NCBI RefSeq assembly: GCF_017591425.1
Contig: NW_024465655.1
Location: 2,603,501 to 2,667,500, forward strand
Direction: 5' to 3'
Origin: Ochotona curzoniae
Taxonomy: Eukaryota; Chordata; Mammalia; Lagomorpha; Ochotonidae
DNA length: 64,000 nucleotides
Each line of letters starts with the position of its first letter. Positions within the stretch are counted from its first letter, which is position 1. The position numbers were made by a program, and so were the translations under genes. Below are positions 58,287 through 64,000 of the stretch, piece after piece. The notes under the pieces are model-generated. The model was not told the origin of the DNA. It was given only the letters and a program-made list of their open reading frames with translations, and ran no database searches.

Positions 58287-58560
58287 CACAGTACAGATGA
58301 GGAAGAAGGGGTAGGGGAACCTGTGGGAGACCCCCCTCACTGTTCAATGGCCAGAAAGGGAATAGCTCACAGTACACATGAGGAAGGGGGGAGCCTGCAA
58401 AAGGTCGTTCTAACAGGAGATGCCATTGTTATATGACCAGAAAGGAAATCTTTCACAGATGAGGAAAAAAGAAGGGGGCTTTGTCAGAGGTCCTGGGAAG
58501 AGAAACTGCTGTGAAACACCTAATAAGGAGATTTCACATAGTTCAGATGAAAAAGAGAAA
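58287..58560 (+). repeat. Tandem ~81-bp repeat in ERV gag linker
   Basis: CACAGTACAGATGAGGAAG-type starts lie at 58287, 58368, 58452 and about 58533, with spacings of 81-84 bp or about 27 codons. Each encodes an acidic Ser/His-x-Asp-Glu-Glu cluster in one frame. Confidence 0.7.
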
Positions 58561-59040
58561 AAGAGAATGCATGAGAGATTCTCCTACTGGAAGATATTAC
58601 CGTAATGCCATCACAGCTTTTAAAATGGCTTGTGTGTCCTATGGACCCAACTCTTAATATGTGTGGGAATATTTAAACAGTCGGAGCTGAGAAACAAACT
58701 GCATTTCTTTGTTATCCTATGATTTTTGAAGTAATAGCAAAATATAGGGCTTTCTCTTCCTCAATATTTACAATGGAAGATGTGGAGGGGTGATATGGCT
58801 AAGGAAAAATTCCAATCTTTAGGACGAACGGGTCTACACTCCCTGAGAATGGGCAATTGACTTACGATATCCTGGTTGGAGATGGACAGTGAGCTACGAC
58901 AGAGCAGCAAATACAACTAGCTCGAGCTGTGCTTACTCATACTTGGACATAGCATTGAATAGCAAAGCAGACAAAATGGCATTGGCTGTCTCTAATGATC
59001 ACACCAGCCTTGTAAATTGCAACGTTATAGCAGTGTAGTT

Positions 59041-59274
59041 AATGGGGTTTTATTTGCACTGGTAATCCCAGTGTTGTAGCAATGGCCTCTGAATGATTGT
59101 TCACGCAGTCACCCTCGTCACAGATTTTTTTTCTGCTCTTCCTTCCTAAAAAAGCCAATATTTTTAAAGTCTGCATTGCCATTGGAATAAAACAGTCCTG
59201 TTTTTACAGATACACTTCTTTTCAATAACCTTTATCCCAGCCTAACAAAACTGTTCATCTGACAGCACTTGTTA
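59041..59274. other. Unassigned, possibly decayed ERV sequence
   Basis: Lies between the last capsid-like trace and the reverse-strand VNTR-related fragment. I see nothing specific. Confidence 0.3.
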
Positions 59275-59800
59275 CACTGCCGGCATGATGGGTAGAGGAA
59301 GTGCTCCTTCAGCAGGTCAGAAATGTGACCAGTGAAGCACTCAAGGTTCTGATTCCATGTAGGGAGGTCAGCGTTCAGCATTAGCGCTGCCTACTGACTG
59401 CAAGTAGAACAGCACTGTTCAAGTGGTTTTGATAGTGCTGACATGTGATCAATCTTGCCAATCCAAGGGTGAGGAACTACTTCCAAAGTCCATAGGTTGA
59501 CACAATCCACCCCAGATTCTCCATTCACCCACAAATTTGCTGTCAAGCTTCTCTATGTAGTTGACCAATTAGGTCAGCTATCCTTCCTCTGTTTTGGTAC
59601 CTGATCTGATGTCCTCCATAGGATCCAGTGAATTGCCTAATCCTCCAAGTGCATTTGGGTATGCTGTTCACTGCACCTTCTTCAGTAACCAGGCTGATCC
59701 CATTCAGACACATGCACTCCACTGTCAGATCACAGATCCTGCCACTCCCCCAGTGGTTGGAGCTCTGAGTAAAGTCATTTAGTTGGGGGGAACCCTCAAA
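59275..59800 (-). mobile_element. Old VNTR-element-related 3' segment (copy G)
   Basis: On the reverse strand, 'GTGGAGTGCATGTGTCTGAA', 'GTGAACAGCATACCCAAATG' and 'ATCAAAACCACTTGAACAGT' match the unique 3' segment of copies C and D with higher divergence. The repeat body is absent. It is probably an older relative. Confidence 0.6.
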
Positions 59801-60175
59801 ATTCAATAGTCTTAATGAAATGTGCAACTAAAACACACATCTGATTTTGAAGCATTTTTATCATTCCGATAAGACCTAATTTCCCATGTGTAGTTATTCT
59901 TCATTCATTGCATGTAGTTAATGAAGAAGTCATATAACCACTCATTTTTTCTCTATACTTTCACCTGAATATTTCATGTAAATAGAGTCATGCAATATAT
60001 TGTTTGTATATCAGATTTATTTTACTTAGCATTTTTTAAGATTCTTTCGGTAGTTTGCACTAGTAGTTCATTTTTTATTGATGAATAGTTTTGTTTTATA
60101 GATATATTTTATTATTTAGCAATATATAGGCATTTGGCACATTTTCATTTTTTGACTATCATGACTTTTTCAAAG

Positions 60176-60650
60176 TAATTTATCTGAGAGAGAAAGAAAA
60201 ATATTTTTTAATGTATATGTTGCTATTGGACAGTCAGATTTACAGAGAGAGAAGGAGATAGGGAAAGATGTTCTATCTGTTGATTCACTCCCCAAATGGC
60301 TGAAACTGCTGGGGCTGAGCTGATCCAAAGCCAGGAGCTTCATCTAGGTCTCCAGTGGTGGTGCAGGGTCCCAAGGCTTCGGAACCTTCTCTAATGCTGA
60401 GAAAGAAATCTTGTACCTACCACTTCATTCCCCAAATGGCAGCAATGAACAGGACAAAGTCAGGAACATAGAACACCATTCTGGTCTCCCACATGGGTGG
60501 CAGGCACCCAAGCGCTTAAACCATCTTCAACTGCTTTTTCTGGGTATATTACCCGGCTGCTGCATAGAAAGTGGAGCATCACTCAAAGCATCACTCCCAT
60601 ATGTGATGTTGGTGTTGAAGGTAGCAAGTGCACTTGTGCCTTTAAAAATA
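60176..60650 (-). repeat. Older C-SINE, interrupted by a younger one
   Basis: The outer copy has its 3' end at 60176-60199 (GAGAGAGAAAGAAA). Its body and 5' end are at 60399-60650 ('CACTTCATTCCCCAAATGGC', 'GGTCTCCCACATGGGTGGCA' and 'CACTCCCATATGTGATGTTG'). Confidence 0.68.
60200..60398 (-). repeat. Inner C-SINE, 5'-truncated
   Basis: Tail at 60203, 'GATTCACTCCCCAAATGGCT', 'GGTGCAGGGTCCCAAGGCTT'. It is cut after 'CTTCTCTAATGCT'. 10-bp TSD GAGAAAGAAA at 60190-60199 and 60399-60408. Confidence 0.75.
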
Positions 60651-60905
60651 ATGTTGACACGGATATTTTGTGCCAGCTTTGGTGTGGACGTGTGTTTTCA
60701 TTCCTCTTGCTGATTTACCTAGCAGTGAAATTGTTGTTTTATGACATGTTTATATTTAAGAAACTTCCAAAGTGGCTGTAGTATTGGACATTCCTTTCAG
60801 CAATATGTAAGGAGTTCTGTGTTTCCACATCTTCATTGACGTTAATTGTTTTTATATTATCACCTCAGCAGGTGGGTAAATGTGTCTTCTGTGGCTTATA
60901 GTTGC

Positions 60906-61989
60906 ATAAAAATATATTCCTCAAGTCTTCAAATATAAACTGAGCACCAGCATTGAGTGTGGTAGCTGTGGAATAAGACTTTGCAGCTGGACTGCAACTT
61001 CAGGACAATGAGAGAAATCAGGCCTGTGTCGGACAGGGTGATAGAATGCAGTGAGAAGGCAATAATCCAGCATTTATTAGTAACAATTTGTTACAATTAT
61101 TAAAGAATCTTACAGTTTCCAGGACTCTTGGCTTAACCCACTGTTCACTGCCATTACTCAGTGTATAGAAAGCTGTAACAGCCTTGGCTTAGTCCATCTT
61201 TCTGTTCTTATAGACTTGGCACTTGCCTGTATTGCTGAGTCTTTGGGCATTTGAGGAGAGATTTCATGCTTGCAAAGCTCTTTGTTGGCTGATCATGATT
61301 ATGTAGTCTCCATTTTCCTTTGTCTATCCCTGTGGTGTGTCTTTTGCTATTGAATGTCTACTTGCTTTTCTCAACAACTTGTAAAATATAAGTACAGAGT
61401 AGAACTGGCCAATGTGAAGGGATAAGTGAAGAAGCCACAACGGTTGAGCTGTGTTACTGATGCTAATGAAGTGTAATGGAGAGGTACATGCAGACACAGA
61501 TGGTGGCTGGTACCTCACCGGAGCATTCATTGAAGAAGAGGATGGTTCAGGGCTTCAAATTTGCCATTGTTGCTTAGAATGATAGTATCGATAGCCTTAA
61601 GCGATGCTTATACTTTCTAGAATGCTTCAACACATTTAAATAAATAAATTAAATTAAATTAAATTCATTTTTGTTTATTTGAGTTTTATGACAATTTTCA
61701 GTATTCAGAAATATGTGCAACAGATCATTGTATGTGCAGTCACTTCAAAATCAAACAGAAATTAAGATTTCTTTATTGAAAGTTTTGGTTCTGTTTCTCT
61801 CTCTTTTACAAAACAATTCTGACACGGGCAACTTTCTTTTCTCTTATGTCCCTCAGCTTAGGTAAACATTATCTCAAAGTTTCTGTGTGTCATTACCACA
61901 AGTTTTTACATTTATAACAGATAGGAAACTATCAATGCACATTTAGGTGGGAAGCAGGACAACCAAGACATAAATCAGCACCTGCTATT
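60906..61989. other. unique DNA, no gene recognised
   Basis: A (TAAAT)n-type short repeat lies at about 61638-61668. 61750-61985 may be a decayed reverse-strand SINE, but I cannot confirm it. Confidence 0.4.
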
Positions 61990-62147
61990 GTCTTTGCCTG
62001 CAGTGATGGACATATGCCTGTGTATGAAGAACTATACTATAGCAACAATTCAGTGAGAGGGGAGTGAATTGGGGAGGGGATAAGGGAAATCCTGGGGCCT
62101 ATGGAACTGTACCATAAAATGATAATAATAAAAAGAAGTAAAATTTT
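61990..62147 (+). mobile_element. Isolated A-tailed 3' end, same as terminal segment of copy C
   Basis: 'GCAGTGATGGACATATGCCT', 'GGGAAATCCTGGGGCCTATG' and 'CCATAAAATGATAATAATAA' match 37330-37490 in order, and the segment ends in an A-rich tail. Isolated short 3' ends are typical of L1 or L1-mobilised elements. Confidence 0.65.
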
Positions 62148-63349
62148 TTTTAAGTTTTTTTTGTTTGTTTGTTTAAAGATGTATCAACAATTAACTCAAT
62201 AAAGGCAACGAAACTCTGAAGCTTCCTTGAGCTGCACAAATAGCCCAACTTGGTTGAAATGGCACAGGAACAGTGAAAGGATCAACAGTAACATCAGGCT
62301 ATAAGTCCATCATATATAAGAGCTAAATACAAGTTTAACATCAAAGTTTCTATGAGTTACATCATGTTTAGCATTAACATTTGTAGATTAAGAAAAATAT
62401 TTGGGGGGAGAATTTTGACCCGTAATAATTTAACTTTGCAGTTTATAGTATTCAAGCAAGATCTTACAGAACTTCAGGCATTTTAGGATAATCAACATAG
62501 TTTTATAATTCTAACAAGCCCTATATTAACAATTGAAGATTAGAAATGTCTTAGGCAGGTGAGCAGAGAAATCCCTGATAACTTAGCAAGTGAGGAAGAA
62601 CTCAACTCTACATCCTACCTGGTAGTCTAGGAAAAGCCAAATAGTAAGTGTAACCAGTTATCACAGGCTGAGTGACTATAAGCTAGCTGGTGGCTCTTTT
62701 CCTGGCTGTTCCAAGCTTTCTATATCAGTCTCTCTCTCTATCTGAAAAGCCAAATAGGAAGCCTGACAAGTAGGGTACAGGCTGAGTGATTCCAAGCTAG
62801 CTGACTTTTTATTAGTCTGTCTGTCTGAACTCCTTTTGGGGCTCCTGAGCAACCCTGATGGTCTGTGTAAGAGAGGTAGGAGCCAACAGTAGAACTAAGG
62901 AAGGATCAGAAAAAACTCCTCTTCTGAATCCAGAAGGAAATTTATAATCCTTTGTCTCTGAGAACCACCCAGGGCTCTTGGCTGTAGTTCCAATGTCATC
63001 AGACCCTATGAGGAGGTTACTAAGCTGCTTCATTCCCTTGTGGGAAATCTGATAGGAAATGGCTGAGCTCAGAGTTCTTGGCCTATGAGGGCACTCAAAT
63101 TCCCCGTGATCTCCTTGGCAATCAAGATATGGTTTGTGGTGTCCATTTCACCGCTTGTTCATCAAAAGCACTTGGGAGGCCTTGGGAAGTGTCCAGGACT
63201 AAGATACAGACCTCCTGTTATTCTTCTGCTCCACTCTGTGATCCCCTACTGTTGTATACATATGACTTCCTTTAAGATGCTGTCAGGGTTGCTCTTGGGT
63301 CCCACTGCAAGTTTCTGTAGTTTTCTAATATCTATGGCAGGTAAGAATC
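62148..63349. other. Unassigned; possibly decayed ERV internal DNA
   Basis: A 113-bp-spaced direct repeat lies at 62631-62803. By position, a reverse-strand ERV reading from 64 kb would continue here with protease C-terminus and pol, but I could not find a convincing reverse transcriptase motif. Confidence 0.3.
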
Positions 63350-63900
63350 TGTTTGTCTATAAATCACCTTTTACAATCTTAATAGGTTATATTTAAGTTT
63401 TCTTCAAACATTCTAAGAAGGTGAAAGATGTCTCTGCACTTCTGACCTGTAGTGGAACAAAAAGAATATTAAACAAATTTGGCTTTTCAGATCTTAGAGG
63501 AAGTTCCACTGGGGATTCCATCTTCTCCAGGGGCGGTGTTGTATTCAAGAGCATTGCTGCACTTCTGAGGCCATATAGGGAACCTACAGATTTTCAGGGG
63601 ATCCATTAGGAAATTCTAAAGAGACAAGAGCATAAAGTTTGCCATGGGTTATTAATGTTACTCACTGCACCTACATCCTGAAGCCCATACTCAGCAGGTT
63701 CTGTGAGCCAAATAGAAGGTCATTCCTTATTAAAAATAACTGAAACATCTGCTCCAGTGTCTAATAACCCAGAAAATTTTCTGTCATTATTGGTCAATTC
63801 AAGTGTGGGTCATTTCCCTTCAGATATGAGTTATCAAATTTACATATTTATTACTATTGCAACCCCCACCCCCCAGTTCTTTTCTTTTTAGAGAAGCTAG
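63350..63900 (-). pseudogene. ERV protease (pro) pseudogene fragment, betaretrovirus-like
   Basis: Reverse-strand translation near 63735-63800 contains LLDTGADVSVI. This is the active-site loop of retroviral aspartic protease, with the catalytic Asp in DTGAD. It is followed by a Trp-Pro-type context of the HERV-K/IAP/MMTV protease family. A TGA stands shortly after the loop, another lies 12 codons before it, and further stops follow, so it is dead. The window edge cuts off what would be gag upstream. It runs opposite to the gag at 57.5 kb, so it is a separate insertion or an inverted piece. Confidence 0.68.
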
Positions 63901-64000
63901 GCATATAATATGGCAAAAGCAAAAGCTGTGTGATTTTTTTTCTCCTGCCTTAAAAGTTCAGGTACATGGAGTTATGATCATCACCTAAATTCCTCCTTTA
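63901..64000. other. Window edge, unassigned
   Basis: AT-rich, possibly a continuation of the reverse-strand ERV. Confidence 0.3.

Larger units (their letters stand above)
57519..59040 (+). pseudogene. ERV gag pseudogene (matrix, acidic linker, capsid), betaretrovirus-like
   Basis: An MGQ start (57519), a possible N-myristoylation site, opens a matrix region with NPWFLDEGTLE at about 57642-57674. The betaretroviral and HERV-K matrix has CPWF.E.GTLD at this place. The frame is broken by a SINE (57750-58053) and resumes at 58065 with SLIKAV just after an in-frame TGA where the family has Trp. A charged linker with ~81-bp repeats follows (58287-58560). Capsid-like traces then follow in shifting frames: YGPNS near 58640, WSDMAKE near 58780 (with a frameshift) and LTYDILVGDG near 58860. 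This matches gag order matrix-linker-capsid. Multiple stops and frameshifts make it non-functional. No nucleocapsid zinc knuckle was found. Confidence 0.72.
59945..60905 (-). mobile_element. Old L1 3' region, split by nested SINEs
   Basis: The left part (59945-60175) has 'AATAGAGTCATGCAATATAT', 'CTTAGCATTTTTTAAGATTC' and 'GTAGTTCATTTTTTATTGAT'. The right part (60650-60905) has 'AAACTTCCAAAGTGGCTGTA' and 'CACATCTTCATTGACGTTAA'. Together they follow the well-known order of ancient mammalian L1 3' sequence in antisense. The SINEs at 60176-60650 interrupt it. Confidence 0.65.

Overview
The window is mammalian, from a lagomorph, and most likely a pika (Ochotona). The main reason is about thirty copies of one tRNA-derived SINE, the lagomorph C-repeat. 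Its young copies here open with GGCCCGGCGC, carry a B-box like GGTTCTAATCC and end in a 3' tail reading TATATCCGCCTTTCCAAT with A-rich sequence. This matches the pika version of the repeat better than the rabbit version as I remember it. I see no bacterial or phage features, no CRISPR array, no RNA gene and no host gene exon that I can support. The locus reads as intergenic or deep intronic DNA built by successive retrotransposition.

Layout. 0-5.8 kb: a C-SINE, an inverted fragment of a repeat-rich retroelement (called the VNTR element here), and an older SINE split by a second VNTR element with a clear target-site duplication (TSD). 5.8-6.9 kb: a reverse-strand HMGN1 retrocopy with an intact 101-residue reading frame, poly(A) tail and polyadenylation signal. 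7-33 kb: mostly unique, moderately AT-rich DNA with old SINEs, probable L2/MIR remnants, microsatellites and a 330-bp VNTR-element 3' end inserted into another SINE. 34-37.5 kb: a 3.5-kb VNTR element whose 3' part is about 93% identical over 247 bp to a retroviral-type LTR at 57 kb. 37.7-46 kb: SINEs, simple repeats and possible L2/MIR remnants. 46.2-50.9 kb: a nearly complete 3.7-kb VNTR element followed head-to-tail by the 5' part of a second copy. 51-56.5 kb: young SINEs separated by unrecognised DNA. 57.0-59.1 kb: a decayed betaretrovirus-like endogenous retrovirus (ERV) with LTR, tRNA-Lys-like primer-binding site and gag, broken by a SINE. 59.9-60.9 kb: an old L1 3' region holding a SINE that itself holds another SINE. 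63.3-64 kb: a reverse-strand ERV protease fragment running to the window edge.

The most interesting feature is the VNTR element family. Copies carry no long reading frame, have a roughly 250-260 bp repeated 5' head, a 2-2.5 kb body of degenerate ~60-bp units in conserved order, and an A-rich 3' end. Two copies are flanked by 11-13 bp TSDs, so L1-type machinery very likely moved them. One copy shares its 3' segment with the LTR of the ERV in this window. That architecture resembles the hominoid SVA elements (VNTR plus ERV-derived 3' part plus poly(A)). I propose it as a candidate lagomorph composite retrotransposon. That assignment is inference; the structure is visible in the sequence.
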